From Pseudomonas agarici (lineage in GTDB: Bacteria > Pseudomonadota > Gammaproteobacteria > Pseudomonadales > Pseudomonadaceae), in NCBI RefSeq assembly GCF_900109755.1, contig NZ_FOAR01000002.1, positions 62,001-126,000 on the forward strand: a DNA stretch of 64,000 nucleotides. The letters run 5' to 3'. A program made the position numbers and the translations under genes. Shown here piece by piece: positions 26,823-36,526 of this stretch. The notes under the pieces were generated by a model, which ran no database searches, was not told the origin of the DNA, and was given only the letters and a program-made list of their open reading frames with translations. The stretch's first letter is position 1; each line of letters starts with the position of its first letter.

Positions 26823-28262
26823 TCACTTCGGCTGGTTGGATTGCTGAGGGACGTATTGCGGCCATCCACCCGCAAGGGAGACAAACAAATCTACCGCGCT
26901 GGTGGTACTTCTTGCCTGGCTGTCAGCTTCTGAGATCTGGGCGTTGTAAAGCGAGCGTTGTGCGTCCAGCAACTCGAACAACTCGATAGCTCCAGCTTGA
27001 TACCTGGCGCTGGAAATCCCCGCGGCTTTTTCCCAGCCATTCGAAGCACTTACCAGCCGTGCATTTTCATCCTTGTTTCTGGCGAAGCGGACCAGTGCAT
27101 TGTCGACGTCTTCCAGTGCTCTGAGTACCGTTTGCTGATACCCCGCCAGCCGGGCAGCTGCTTGGGCGTCGGCAGCGGCGATGCGGCTCTTGACCCGCCC
27201 CACATCCAGGAACGACCAGTCAATGCCCAGCAAAGCCAGATTGGACTCGCCACTGCTGGAGTAAAGTCCGTCGCCACTGAACGCGTAGGTGCCAAATGCC
27301 GCGCCCAGACTGACCCTCGGGAAAAGGTCAGCCGTGGCAACGCCCACTCGCGCAGTCGCTGCATGGAGCTGATACTCGGCGGAGGCGACATCCGGCCGCC
27401 GTCGGATGATGTCCGCTGGCGTACCCGGTTCGATGACATCCGGCACTACCGGCATACCGGTATCTTTCTGCAATTGCGCATCCAGAGCGGTGGGTGTGAG
27501 TCCCGCCAGTACGGCCAGTCGGTGCCTGTCTACCGCAACGCGGGCTTCGAGTTGCGGGATGCGCGACAGCGTTGTATCGAGCTGGGCCTGAGCTCGGGAG
27601 AGATCGTAGGTCGAACCACGTCCCGCATCCAGCCGACCCTGCACGATATCCAGCGTTTCCCGCTGGCTGTCGGCATTGGTTTTTGAAAGCCTGAGTATCT
27701 TCTGGGCAGCACGTAGGTCGATGTAAGTTGACGCGACCTGGCTGACCACGGCGACCTGCATGGCTTGCAGGTCGCTGGCTCGCGCCGCCGTTTCGGATTT
27801 CTGAGACTCCACCGAGCGCCGTATCCGGCCGACGAAGTCCAGCTCCCAATTCAACGAGGCCTTGTTTGCATACACATCATCGCTACGTGAAGCTCCGTTT
27901 GCTTCATCGGTGCTCAGCCGTTGGTGACCGGCTTGCGCCGACAGGGTGACTGTCGGGATCTGATCGAATCTGGCCAGGCGCAGCAGCGCGTTCGCTGCGT
28001 CGTAATTGGCCAGAGCCGTGCGCAAGTCATAGTTGGCGGCCAGTGCGGTTTTCACCAGAGACGTGAGCTGTGGATCTTCGAATCGGTTCCAGAACTCATA
28101 ATCAGCGGCGTTCGCTTGTGATTGAGCTGCGGGCGCGACATTGGCCTGGGTGAATGTCTCAGGCATGTCGGGCGTCTGGGGCCGATGAAAATCGGGCCCG
28201 ACCGTGCAGCCCTGCAAGATGGCCATCAATACAGGCATGGACCAGCTTTTTACCTTAACCAT
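26823..28262 (-). CDS. RND outer membrane lipoprotein, OprN/OprM-type (NodT family)
   Basis: A 479-residue outer membrane channel protein with a lipoprotein signal (LQGC, lipidated Cys19) and the two TolC-type repeats (SLNWELDFVGRIRRSVE; ... GIDWSFLDVGRVKSRIAAADA). The conserved TPADIIRRRPDVASAEYQL segment lies near residue 285. Forms the outer duct of the pump encoded by the two preceding genes; its start overlaps the end of the transporter gene by 8 nt. Gene order MFP-RND-OMF and the RND type place it with OprN. Confidence 0.85.
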   Translation of the reverse strand: MVKVKSWSMPVLMAILQGCTVGPDFHRPQTPDMPETFTQANVAPAAQSQANAADYEFWNRFEDPQLTSLVKTALAANYDLRTALANYDAANALLRLARFDQIPTVTLSAQAGHQRLSTDEANGASRSDDVYANKASLNWELDFVGRIRRSVESQKSETAARASDLQAMQVAVVSQVASTYIDLRAAQKILRLSKTNADSQRETLDIVQGRLDAGRGSTYDLSRAQAQLDTTLSRIPQLEARVAVDRHRLAVLAGLTPTALDAQLQKDTGMPVVPDVIEPGTPADIIRRRPDVASAEYQLHAATARVGVATADLFPRVSLGAAFGTYAFSGDGLYSSSGESNLALLGIDWSFLDVGRVKSRIAAADAQAAARLAGYQQTVLRALEDVDNALVRFARNKDENARLVSASNGWEKAAGISSARYQAGAIELFELLDAQRSLYNAQISEADSQARSTTSAVDLFVSLAGGWPQYVPQQSNQPK

Positions 28263-31200
28263 GGTGCAAGTCCTCCGCAGCGTGTGGGGCTAGGCTCGAG
28301 GTGTGGTTGGGGACGGTGGCACCGAGTTTCCTTAGCGCCACGTAGAACACCGGCGTCAGGAACAGACCGAAGATCGTCACGCCGAGCATCCCGGCGAAAA
28401 CAGTAACGCCGGTGGCGTGACGTACTTCGCTCCCCGCGCCCATTCCGACCAGCAGCGGCACCGCACCGGCGATGAACGCCACCGAGGTCATGACAATAGG
28501 ACGCAGGCGCAGACGGCATGCTTCCAGGGCCGCTTCGATAGTACCTTTGCCTTGCATCTCGAGTTCGCGTGCGAACTCCACGATCAAAATGGCGTTTTTG
28601 CAAGCCAGTCCCATGAGCACCACCAGGCCTACCTGCACGAACACATTATTGTCTCCGCCGGTCAGCCATACCCCTGTCAAGGCGGCAAACATGCAGATGG
28701 GCACGATAAGAATCACCGCCAATGGCAATGTCCAGCTCTCGTACAGTGCGGCCAGTACCAGGAACGCCAGCATGACGGCGATCGGGAAGACGATGGCTGC
28801 GGTGTTACTCTGGGTCACCTGTTGATAACTCAGGTCAGTCCACTCCAGCTCAATCCCACGGGGTAGCGTGCGCGCCGCGATGTCTTGCAGTTTCTTGATG
28901 ACTTCGCCCGAAGACATGACTCTCGGATCGGCATCGCCAATCAGGTCGGCCGCCGGGTAACCGTTGTAGCGCATGACCGGGTCCGGGCCGAAGGTCGGCA
29001 CGATGTCTACCATTGCGCTGATCGGCACCATCTCGCCGTGTACGTTGCGCACACGCAGATTGCCAATATCCGTCGGACTCTGTCTGAAGCGCGAGTCTGC
29101 CTGAGCGACGACTCGGTAGACACGCCCCAGTATGTTGAAGTCATTGACATAAACCGAGCCCAGATATGTTTGCAATGTATCGAAGATAGCCGTCAGTTCC
29201 ACACCTTGGGCTTGCGCCTTGGTGCGGTCCAGCTTCACCTCCAGCTGCGGAATGTCGGACTGGTAGGAGCTTACCGGGAACGTCATGCCCGGAGTGCTGG
29301 CCACTGCCGCCTGGAATTTGTTCAGGGCCTGCTGCAAGGCCGCGTAACCCAAGCCGCCTCGATCGGTCAGGAACAACGAATAACCGGAACCGTTACCCAG
29401 GCCTTGGATGGGCGGCGGCAACAGCGCATAGGCGGAGCCGTCCTTGATCGCCGCGAACTTGCGGTTGAGCTCGGCGTTGATTTCCGCCGCACTGCGTGTG
29501 CGCTCCGAAAACGGCTTGAGCAGTACGTAGGAGGTTACCAGGTTGGGGGTCGTGGTGTTCTGCAGCGCATTCGAGCCGACATAGGAGTTGGCATAGGCCA
29601 CGCCGTCGATGCTCGAGGCAATCGCTGACATTTCACGCGCAACTGCATCGGATCGAGCCAGTGAGGCTCCCGGTGGCAGTGTTGCGCCCGCGAAGAGGTA
29701 GAGCTTGTCCTGGTTGGGAATAAAGCCGCTGGGAATTACATTAAACAGAGTAGCGGTGGCGCCCAACAACGCGGCATAGACCACGAAGACAACCCCGCGC
29801 CGTGGCAGGAGCCGAGCGATGGTGCCCTCGTAGCGCTCCGAATTGCGATTGAAGAATCGGTTGAATGGGCGCAACAACCAGCCCAGTGCCGCATTCATCC
29901 AACGAGTCAGGCGATCAGGCGGGGCGTGATGATGACGCAGCAGCTTGGCGGCCAGTGCCGGCGACAGGGTCAGCGAGTTGATCGTCGAGATGACAGTCGA
30001 AATCGCAATGGTGACAGCGAACTGCTTGTAGAACTGTCCCGTGACGCCGCTCATGAATGCCATGGGAATGAATACGGCGCACAACACCAGCCCGATTGCC
30101 AGGATAGGCCCCGAGACTTCACGCATGGCCTGATGCGCCGCCTGCAGCGGACTCAGGCCCAGTTCGATGTTGCGTTCGACGTTTTCCACTACCACGATAG
30201 CGTCGTCCACCACGATCCCGATTGCCAGGACCAGGCCGAACAAGGTCAGGGTATTGACGGAGTAACCCAGTATGTAGAGAAATGCGAAGGTGCCGACGAT
30301 CGATACAGGCACGGCGATCAATGGAATGATCGAGGCCCGCCAGGTCTGCAGGAACAGCACCACCACCAAGACGATAAGCACCATCGCCTCGAACAGCGTG
30401 TGTTGAACGGCGCTGATCGACTCCCGGACAAAAACCGTGGGATCCCAGACGCTGACGTACTTCACGCCTTCAGGGAAGTCCTTGGACAGGCTATCGAGTT
30501 TGGCGTAGACCGCGTTGGCCACCTCAATGGCATTGGCGCCAGGAGTGAGGAAGAAGCCGATAGCGACTTCCTGGTTTTTGCCGCGAAATACCCGCAACGT
30601 ATAGTCGCTGGAGTCCAGTTGCACTCGCGCTACTTGCGAGAGGCGCGTGACTTGCCCGTCGCCACCGGCCTTGATAATGATATCGCCAAATTCCTGCTCG
30701 GTTTTCAGTCGACCCTGAACGTTGATCGAAATGAGGAATTCGTTGTCCTGCGGCGAAGGCTCTGCCCCTAGTTGACCCGCCGACACTTGTACGTTCTGCT
30801 GGCGAATCGCGGCGATTGCGTCCTGAGCGGTGATACCGCGCGAGGCAAGCTTGTCGGGATCGAGCCAGATGCGCATGGCATAGTCGCCCGCTCCATACAG
30901 GATGATGTCGCCAATCCCGGGAATACGTGACAACTCATCTTTCACATGCAGACGCAGATAGTTGCGCAGGTACAGGGCGTCGAACTTGTCGTTGGTCGAG
31001 AACATGTCGACGAACATCAACGGCGTCGGCGATTGCTTCTGGGTGGTGATGCCGTATTGGCGAACCGATTCGGGCAAGCGCGAGAGTGCCTGGCTCACCC
31101 GGTTCTGCACGCGCACGGCGGCGGTATCCGGATCAACTTTGGAGTTGAAGGTGGCGACCACCTGGAGCGTGCCGTTGGAACTGGCGACCGACTTCAGGTA

Positions 31201-31434
31201 AATCATGTCTTCGACGCCAGTAATCGCCTCTTCCAGCGGGACGGCGACTGACTCGGCGATTTCCTTGGGGTTTGCGCCAGGGTAGGTGGCTTTTACCACG
31301 ACTGTGGGTGGCACAACTTCCGGATATTCGCCCACCGGCAGCAGCGGCATTGCAACTAGGCCCGCCGCGAAAATAATAATCGACAGAACAATCGCGAAGA
31401 TTGGTCTGTCGATGAAAAACTTGGAAAAGTCCAT
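28255..31434 (-). CDS. RND multidrug efflux transporter, MexF-like
   Basis: A 1059-residue hydrophobe/amphiphile efflux RND pump of the MexF kind, judged by its N-terminus (PVGEYPEVVPPTVVVKATYPGA read in two parts) and the PTVVV motif. The proton-relay aspartates lie in GIVVDDAIVVVENV. Twelve membrane segments and two porter loops are evident. MexEF-OprN-type pumps export quinolones, chloramphenicol and quorum-sensing precursors in P. aeruginosa. Long open frames on the opposite strand here are shadows. It lies 24 bp after the adaptor gene. Confidence 0.9.
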   Translation of the reverse strand: MDFSKFFIDRPIFAIVLSIIIFAAGLVAMPLLPVGEYPEVVPPTVVVKATYPGANPKEIAESVAVPLEEAITGVEDMIYLKSVASSNGTLQVVATFNSKVDPDTAAVRVQNRVSQALSRLPESVRQYGITTQKQSPTPLMFVDMFSTNDKFDALYLRNYLRLHVKDELSRIPGIGDIILYGAGDYAMRIWLDPDKLASRGITAQDAIAAIRQQNVQVSAGQLGAEPSPQDNEFLISINVQGRLKTEQEFGDIIIKAGGDGQVTRLSQVARVQLDSSDYTLRVFRGKNQEVAIGFFLTPGANAIEVANAVYAKLDSLSKDFPEGVKYVSVWDPTVFVRESISAVQHTLFEAMVLIVLVVVLFLQTWRASIIPLIAVPVSIVGTFAFLYILGYSVNTLTLFGLVLAIGIVVDDAIVVVENVERNIELGLSPLQAAHQAMREVSGPILAIGLVLCAVFIPMAFMSGVTGQFYKQFAVTIAISTVISTINSLTLSPALAAKLLRHHHAPPDRLTRWMNAALGWLLRPFNRFFNRNSERYEGTIARLLPRRGVVFVVYAALLGATATLFNVIPSGFIPNQDKLYLFAGATLPPGASLARSDAVAREMSAIASSIDGVAYANSYVGSNALQNTTTPNLVTSYVLLKPFSERTRSAAEINAELNRKFAAIKDGSAYALLPPPIQGLGNGSGYSLFLTDRGGLGYAALQQALNKFQAAVASTPGMTFPVSSYQSDIPQLEVKLDRTKAQAQGVELTAIFDTLQTYLGSVYVNDFNILGRVYRVVAQADSRFRQSPTDIGNLRVRNVHGEMVPISAMVDIVPTFGPDPVMRYNGYPAADLIGDADPRVMSSGEVIKKLQDIAARTLPRGIELEWTDLSYQQVTQSNTAAIVFPIAVMLAFLVLAALYESWTLPLAVILIVPICMFAALTGVWLTGGDNNVFVQVGLVVLMGLACKNAILIVEFARELEMQGKGTIEAALEACRLRLRPIVMTSVAFIAGAVPLLVGMGAGSEVRHATGVTVFAGMLGVTIFGLFLTPVFYVALRKLGATVPNHTSSLAPHAAEDLHHG

Positions 31435-31458
31435 GATAGGAGCCTTTGATGATGACTT

Positions 31459-32595
31459 TTAGTTTCTCACGGTATTGGAAACTTGACGTTCGCTGTTGCC
31501 CGTGGGGGTGACTGGAGTCCCACTGGCATGGATGTTTTGCAGGCCAGATACGATGATCTTGTCATCGCGTTCAATTCCGGAAATGATGACGCGTTGTTTG
31601 TCGAGCAGTGTTCCTGTGTCGACATAACGTTTCTCGGCTTTGTTGTCGGCGCCCAAAACATAAACATATTTCTTGTCCTGATCGGTCAATATCGCCCGAT
31701 CCGGTATGAGTGTGGCCGGCGCTGGTTCGCCCACTGACATTTGAACTTTGGCAAAAAGCCCTGGAGTGAGGAGACGGTCGGCGTTGTTCACGGTTGCGCG
31801 TGCACGAACGGTACCCGTAGTTGCGTTCACTTGGTTGTCGACGAAGCTCAATTGGCCAACGTAGGGGAAGTTCTCATCGCCTGCCAGGCCGATGCGCACG
31901 GAGGCGTTGCCGGAGGTTTTCAGCGTCTTCTGGTAACTCAGGAAACTGTGCTCGTCCGGGTCGAAGTAGACGTAGATCGGATCCTGCGAAACGACAGAGG
32001 TCAGAACGGACTGATCGGCAACGGCCAGATTACCGAGCGTCAACTGGGCTCGACTGGTGCGCCCGTCGATCGGTGAGCGGACCTCGGTGAACTCCAGGTT
32101 CAGTGCAGCGGCGGCCACTGCCGATTCGGCGGTGTGTACCTCGGCAAGGCTCTGATCATGGGCCGACCGCCTCTGTTCCGCCTCCTCCTTCGATACGGCG
32201 TTGCTCTTGATCAGCTGTTGCGAACGCTGGTCTTGCTGGCTGGCGAACGCCAGCGACGCACGGGCCCGCTCTAACTGAGCGCGTGCGCTGTCCAGCGCGG
32301 TGCGATAGGGACGCTGGTCGATAACGAAGAGCAGATCTCCTTTTTTGACCTCGCTACCCTCCTTGTAGGCCACCTTGGTGATGTAGCCGCCGATACGGGG
32401 GAGGATCGCCACCGTTTCCTTGGCACTGACCCGGCCATTGAAGCTGTCCCAGGTTTTGATGGTTTTAACGGTAACGCCGGTCACCTCGACAGCGGGAGCG
32501 CTGGCGGCTGATGCCTGGCTGGGTTCTTTATTGCAACCACTGATCAACAATACAGTGGTGATAATTCCGGTAACGGTGACTAAACGGGCGCGCAC
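31459..32595 (-). CDS. RND periplasmic adaptor lipoprotein, MexE-like
   Basis: A 378-residue membrane fusion protein. The likely start is the GTG at 32593-32595, with AAGGAT upstream and a lipoprotein signal directly after it (TTVLLISGC). The lipoyl half-motifs (VAILPRIGGYITKVAYKEGSEVKKGD) and a helical hairpin with AQLERARASLAFA follow, then the beta-barrel and membrane-proximal domains. A longer frame upstream has no signal peptide and overlaps the small exported gene. First structural gene of the efflux operon. Confidence 0.85.
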   Translation of the reverse strand: MRARLVTVTGIITTVLLISGCNKEPSQASAASAPAVEVTGVTVKTIKTWDSFNGRVSAKETVAILPRIGGYITKVAYKEGSEVKKGDLLFVIDQRPYRTALDSARAQLERARASLAFASQQDQRSQQLIKSNAVSKEEAEQRRSAHDQSLAEVHTAESAVAAAALNLEFTEVRSPIDGRTSRAQLTLGNLAVADQSVLTSVVSQDPIYVYFDPDEHSFLSYQKTLKTSGNASVRIGLAGDENFPYVGQLSFVDNQVNATTGTVRARATVNNADRLLTPGLFAKVQMSVGEPAPATLIPDRAILTDQDKKYVYVLGADNKAEKRYVDTGTLLDKQRVIISGIERDDKIIVSGLQNIHASGTPVTPTGNSERQVSNTVRN

Positions 32596-32638
32596 AGGAT
32601 CATCCTTACTAATGTATATCGATGGAGAGGGCAAGTTT

Positions 32639-32869
32639 TCAATTTGCAGATTGCTTATCGGTCGGATGATTGGCATTGGCAGCCTGTTTTTCTTCTTGTT
32701 CCGCTATCTGGGACTCTTTCTGTTTGTGCTTTTCAATCTCTGTCTGTTGGGCAAAGGTCGCTGTGTTTTTTTCATGAAACCGCTGAAGTGCATCCGCGCC
32801 GTCAGAAGCATGGGCGAAAATAGGTAGAATAGAAATAAGTATTGCGAAGAATTTGATGGTGTTTTTCAT
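32639..32869 (-). CDS. Small exported Gln/Lys-rich protein
   Basis: A 76-residue protein with a clear signal peptide (IKFFAILISILPIFAHA, cleavage before SDG) and a mature ~56-residue part rich in Gln, Lys and Glu with helical, coiled-coil-like periodicity. It sits 43 bp upstream of the mexE-like gene, in the same direction, so it is probably co-transcribed and first in the operon. I do not recognise the family. GAGAAA lies upstream of the ATG. It might be a periplasmic helper or stress protein; function unknown. Confidence 0.6.
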   Translation of the reverse strand: MKNTIKFFAILISILPIFAHASDGADALQRFHEKNTATFAQQTEIEKHKQKESQIAEQEEKQAANANHPTDKQSAN

Positions 32870-33519
32870 GGTGTTTTCTCAAATGGTGCGCACAGTGAGG
32901 TGCTAAATTAAATTCAGTTTGAGGTTTGGCAGCAGGCAGAGCTAATAGGCAAAAATCAGCGGGAAGATAAAATAACCATCTCCTCTGAAGCGCCCCGGAC
33001 TTGATAGCCTCTGTCACTTCGTCGACATAAAAAATCTGACATCGAAGTGGCTCTCTATACTAGCTTTCGCAATATTAACGTAACGTTATCTGGCCAAGTT
33101 ATTATTTCTTGTATTGTGCCCCTATTGCTTTTTACCTTTAGTCCGATACATGCTTCTCTGCCCAAAAGTCGAACCTCGCTGGTGCGTGTTGAAAATGCCG
33201 CCTCCTCCAAAGAGTTAACGAAGGAGGTTCACCTTCGTTTAGCATATCTTTCGCATGCAGCATGCTACGCCGTAGGCGCAACCGTTGATCCGAGCCATGT
33301 TTAGCAGTCCTACAAACAGGGCGTGCCGCTCCGACCGAGAGGTTGCTGTGTCGAGACCCTTATTAGTCTTATGGCGTGGGGCGAATGGGTGGCAGTGATG
33401 CCTATGGTGCCCCTGGGGCTCAGAGCTCGACACGATGCCCTGGCATGGGACTACTATAGAAAAAAACCGTCCTTCGATAAACTAGGTCTATACGTTTTGT
33501 TTTTACGGAAACCCGTACA
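32870..33519. other. 650-bp divergent region between efflux operon and LysR gene
   Basis: The likely regulatory region for the leftward efflux operon and the rightward LysR gene. It includes a hairpin, AACGAAGG (33217-33224) with CCTTCGTT (33232-33239), and AT-rich tracts near 33050-33110. An 85-codon frame at 33047-33304 has no Shine-Dalgarno site or recognisable family; I do not call it. Confidence 0.4.
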
Positions 33520-34437
33520 ATGGCATTTGACCGGTTGGAGGCGATGCGAGCGTTCTGCCGTATCGTCGAAGTAGGTAGTTTCAGTCGCGCAGCGGAGTCG
33601 TTGAATTTGGCCAAGACGACGATCTCGGGCCAGGTTCAGGCACTGGAGAGCCTGCTGGGCATAAAGCTGCTGCATCGCACGACTCGCAAGGTTTCTACCA
33701 CCGCGGAAGGTGCTGCCTACTACCGTCGTGCTCGCACGGTGGTGGAGGATGTAAATGAGCTAGAAGCGTCTGTTTCGCGAAGTCGTAATGCCATTCTCGG
33801 GCATGTCAAGATCGAAATGCCTTCGCCGGTAGGCATTTTGTTGATAGCTCCTTCATTACCGGATTTCGCCGCCAGATTCCCGCAGATCCATTTAGAGATT
33901 AGTTGCGGTGAGCGTATCGTGGACCTCGTCGAGGAGGGCGTGGATTGCGCCATTCGTGTCGGGCTTATCTTGGATCAGAATCTAATCCGTCGTCCAATCG
34001 GAATGATGCGCTTCTGCTTCTGCGCCTCTCCCTCCTACCTGGCTGGAGCCCCCGCGCTTGATGCCCCTACGGATCTTCCCGAGCATAGGCATCTAGGCTT
34101 CAAATTCCCGGCGACCAATAGGCGGCATCTGCCGATACTCACTCGTGGAGAAGAGCATTTCACGCTCGATCACCCACCGACGATGTATTTCAACAATGGC
34201 GGTGCCACGGCTGCAGCCGCGGTGGCTGGGCTGGGCGTGGCATTTCTGCCAAGGGCCGAAGCTGATGCGCATTTGCAAAAGGGCAGCCTGGTTGAGGTAT
34301 TGGCTGATTGGCAAATGGCGAGCATGCCGATCTCGCTGGTCTATCCCGCTACCCGAGATTTGTCGGCGAGGGTACGGGCTTTTGCCGACTGGGCAACCAC
34401 CTTAATGGCTAGCGATCCACTGTGGGCGCTTGAGTAG
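33520..34437 (+). CDS. LysR-family regulator (CrgA-like), probable efflux regulator
   Basis: A 305-residue LysR protein: HTH in MRAFCRIVEVGSFSRAAESLNLAKTT and an effector domain ending in WATTLMASDPLWALE. The RAAESLN / TTRKVSTTAEG pattern is that of the DhcR/CrgA-type LysR subgroup rather than of MexT, the classical MexEF-OprN activator. Its divergent position suggests it controls the small-protein/MexEF-OprN-like operon. The start at 33520 is kept; an ATG eight codons later has a very good GGAGG site and is an alternative. Confidence 0.78.
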   Translation: MAFDRLEAMRAFCRIVEVGSFSRAAESLNLAKTTISGQVQALESLLGIKLLHRTTRKVSTTAEGAAYYRRARTVVEDVNELEASVSRSRNAILGHVKIEMPSPVGILLIAPSLPDFAARFPQIHLEISCGERIVDLVEEGVDCAIRVGLILDQNLIRRPIGMMRFCFCASPSYLAGAPALDAPTDLPEHRHLGFKFPATNRRHLPILTRGEEHFTLDHPPTMYFNNGGATAAAAVAGLGVAFLPRAEADAHLQKGSLVEVLADWQMASMPISLVYPATRDLSARVRAFADWATTLMASDPLWALE

Positions 34438-34565
34438 GGGTGGGGCCCAACGGATTTCCTCTCGGCTTGTTGCTGGACTGTGCTCATTCACTCAGGTTTG
34501 AGCTTCAGGCTGCGCAATTAGGTGTCGTAAAAATAGATAGTTAATTTCAATTTTGGATCGTTATC

Positions 34566-35453
34566 ATGGATTTGGAAGCGCTGACCGACTTCAATCTTGT
34601 CGCCGCACTGGGAGGCTTTGGAAAGGCCAGCCGAAGTAGTGGCCGCCCCAAGACCACATTATCGCGCCGGGTGATGTACTTAGAGGAAAGCCTGGGAGTA
34701 CGTTTGTTCCAGCGTGGGGCGAGATCACTGCGACTGACTGATGAAGGCCGCGCGCTTTACGAGCGCACACACCATCTGATCACAGAAATTCTCGATGTGG
34801 GGGATTTTGTGGCTACTGGGCTCTCGATTCCCAGCGGGCGGCTACGTATCAGCGTGCCCGTGTTATTTGCACATACGATGATCGGCCGGATTGCCGCGGG
34901 CTTTGCGAAGGCGTATCCCAATGTGGTGTTGGAAATCTTCGCCGAAGACCGCAATGTGAAGTTGGTCGAGGACCATTACGACATCGCTATTCGGGTAAAT
35001 CCAAAACCCGATGAATTACTGGTCGGCCGCTGCTTTGCTCGAGATGAGATGCTGGTGGTTGCTCCTGCGTCGATGCCTGTTCCCGAAGGCAAAGGCTTGG
35101 GCGAGCCGATCGACGTGCCCGCTGTTATGCTGACAAGTGGGTTTGATAGCGGACAATGGACCTTCATGCGCGATGATCGTCAGATTACGTTGAACCCACA
35201 GCAGCGCTTACTTATGTCATCGCTCATTCCTGTGCGAGATGCCGTGCTGGCCGGAGCTGGCGTGGGATTGCTGCCACGGTCGCTGTTGGGCCAGAACGGC
35301 ATAGATCAGAGCGCGCTCAAAATCTGGGGCAATGTACTCAACAGGCCCATCGAGCTTTGGGTATTACACTCATCGCGGCGTCTGGCGAGCAGTAAGGTCA
35401 CCGCGTTCATTGAGTATCTGAGTAACCAATTTCCGGAGCATCAGCTGGTATAG
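34566..35453 (+). CDS. LysR-family regulator
   Basis: A 295-residue LysR protein with its HTH in FGKASRSSGRPKTTLSRRVMYLEE and an effector domain beginning SGRLRISVPVLFAHTMIGR. It follows the previous LysR gene by 128 bp in the same direction and faces the hydrolase gene tail to tail. The CrgA-like subgroup often answers to aromatic or quinone-like compounds. What it controls is not clear from position. Confidence 0.78.
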   Translation: MDLEALTDFNLVAALGGFGKASRSSGRPKTTLSRRVMYLEESLGVRLFQRGARSLRLTDEGRALYERTHHLITEILDVGDFVATGLSIPSGRLRISVPVLFAHTMIGRIAAGFAKAYPNVVLEIFAEDRNVKLVEDHYDIAIRVNPKPDELLVGRCFARDEMLVVAPASMPVPEGKGLGEPIDVPAVMLTSGFDSGQWTFMRDDRQITLNPQQRLLMSSLIPVRDAVLAGAGVGLLPRSLLGQNGIDQSALKIWGNVLNRPIELWVLHSSRRLASSKVTAFIEYLSNQFPEHQLV

Positions 35454-35474
35454 CCTGTGCTCAAGAAACGCTGT

Positions 35475-36290
35475 TCAGCACTCCGTGCCCGGCAATGATT
35501 TCAGGAACGCAAGCAGGTCCTCCGTCACTCGTTCTCTACACTCGAATGGTAAATAGTGGCCTTCATTTTTGTACTCTACATAGCGTGCGTGCGGTATCAA
35601 TTGTGCGGCTTTACGTCCGGTAACCGCGACCGGCGCGCTTTGATCGCTGTCTCCGTGAATGATCAGCGTAGGTACGCTGAATTTTTTCAGATCTTCATGG
35701 AAGTCCGTGCTATACCAAGCCTCGGCGCTATCAATCACTGCTCTGGAGCTCGCCTGATACGTCATATGCAGATACCACTGCTGCATGGCGACTTCTGAAA
35801 AAGTAGCGTGCGCATAGCCATCCAGACAGCCGATTCGATCATCGCAGAGTGCCTGCTTTAAGCCGTCAAACGCCGCACGCTCCATTCCTAATGGATTATT
35901 GGCGGACTGCGCCAATTGCGGTGTGACACCTGCGAGCAGTACTGCGCCGCAGATTCCCTCGGCACCAAAGCGACCCAGGTAGCGAGCGACTTCACCGCTG
36001 CCCATGGAATAGCCAACAAGCACTGCGTTCTGTAGCTTCAAGTGCTGGATAAGGCCACGCAAGTCATCGCTGAAGGTCTGGAAGTCGTAGCCGTTCCAGG
36101 GGCGATCCGATCGGCCAAAGCCACGGCGGTCATAGCTTATGACACGCAAACCTTGATCTACGAGTCTGTTAGCCTGGTAATCCCAGCTCTCGCTGGTTAG
36201 TGGCCAACCATGAATGAGAACAACCGGACGGCCTTGGCCCCAGTCATTATAGTGCAGTGCGACTCCGTCTTGTGTGTGAAAACAAGGCAT
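35475..36290 (-). CDS. Alpha/beta hydrolase, non-haem chloroperoxidase/esterase type
   Basis: A 271-residue alpha/beta hydrolase: HGWPLTSESWDYQ oxyanion loop, nucleophile in GYSMGSGEVARY, acid in IIHGDSDQSAP and His in NEGHYLPFE. The SMGSGE pattern is that of bacterial non-haem haloperoxidase-type esterases and perhydrolases. I chose ATG 36288-36290, preceded by CCCGGAG, since the longer upstream frame has no coding character. It may open an ester or lactone precursor for the hydroxyquinol pathway; this is inference. Confidence 0.75.
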   Translation of the reverse strand: MPCFHTQDGVALHYNDWGQGRPVVLIHGWPLTSESWDYQANRLVDQGLRVISYDRRGFGRSDRPWNGYDFQTFSDDLRGLIQHLKLQNAVLVGYSMGSGEVARYLGRFGAEGICGAVLLAGVTPQLAQSANNPLGMERAAFDGLKQALCDDRIGCLDGYAHATFSEVAMQQWYLHMTYQASSRAVIDSAEAWYSTDFHEDLKKFSVPTLIIHGDSDQSAPVAVTGRKAAQLIPHARYVEYKNEGHYLPFECRERVTEDLLAFLKSLPGTEC

Positions 36291-36526
36291 ATTCAATTGC
36301 TCCGGGAAATGACCGCAATGTGTGTAAATACCCACAATGCAAGTGGTAAAAAACGATAATTGAATGCTAACTTTGGAAAGAGTGTCTGAATAGCCGCAAA
36401 AGTGGAATATGCTGATCCGGATCTGGAACGATAATAATGCGGGTTGAAGGCACAACCGGTATATCTGATTCCCAGGAGATCTGATTGGATTTTTCCCAGG
36501 AAAATAAGAGCAACAGGTACTTGAAT

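Noticed and set aside
28885..30771. Two long open frames (247 and 281 codons) on the plus strand
   Set aside because: They are antisense to the mexF-like gene, Arg/His/Gln-rich with no domain features, as expected for shadows of a GC-rich gene.
33047..33304. 85-codon plus-strand frame with a hydrophobic N-terminus
   Set aside because: It resembles a signal peptide but lacks a ribosome binding site, the rest is not protein-like, and it lies in a divergent control region.
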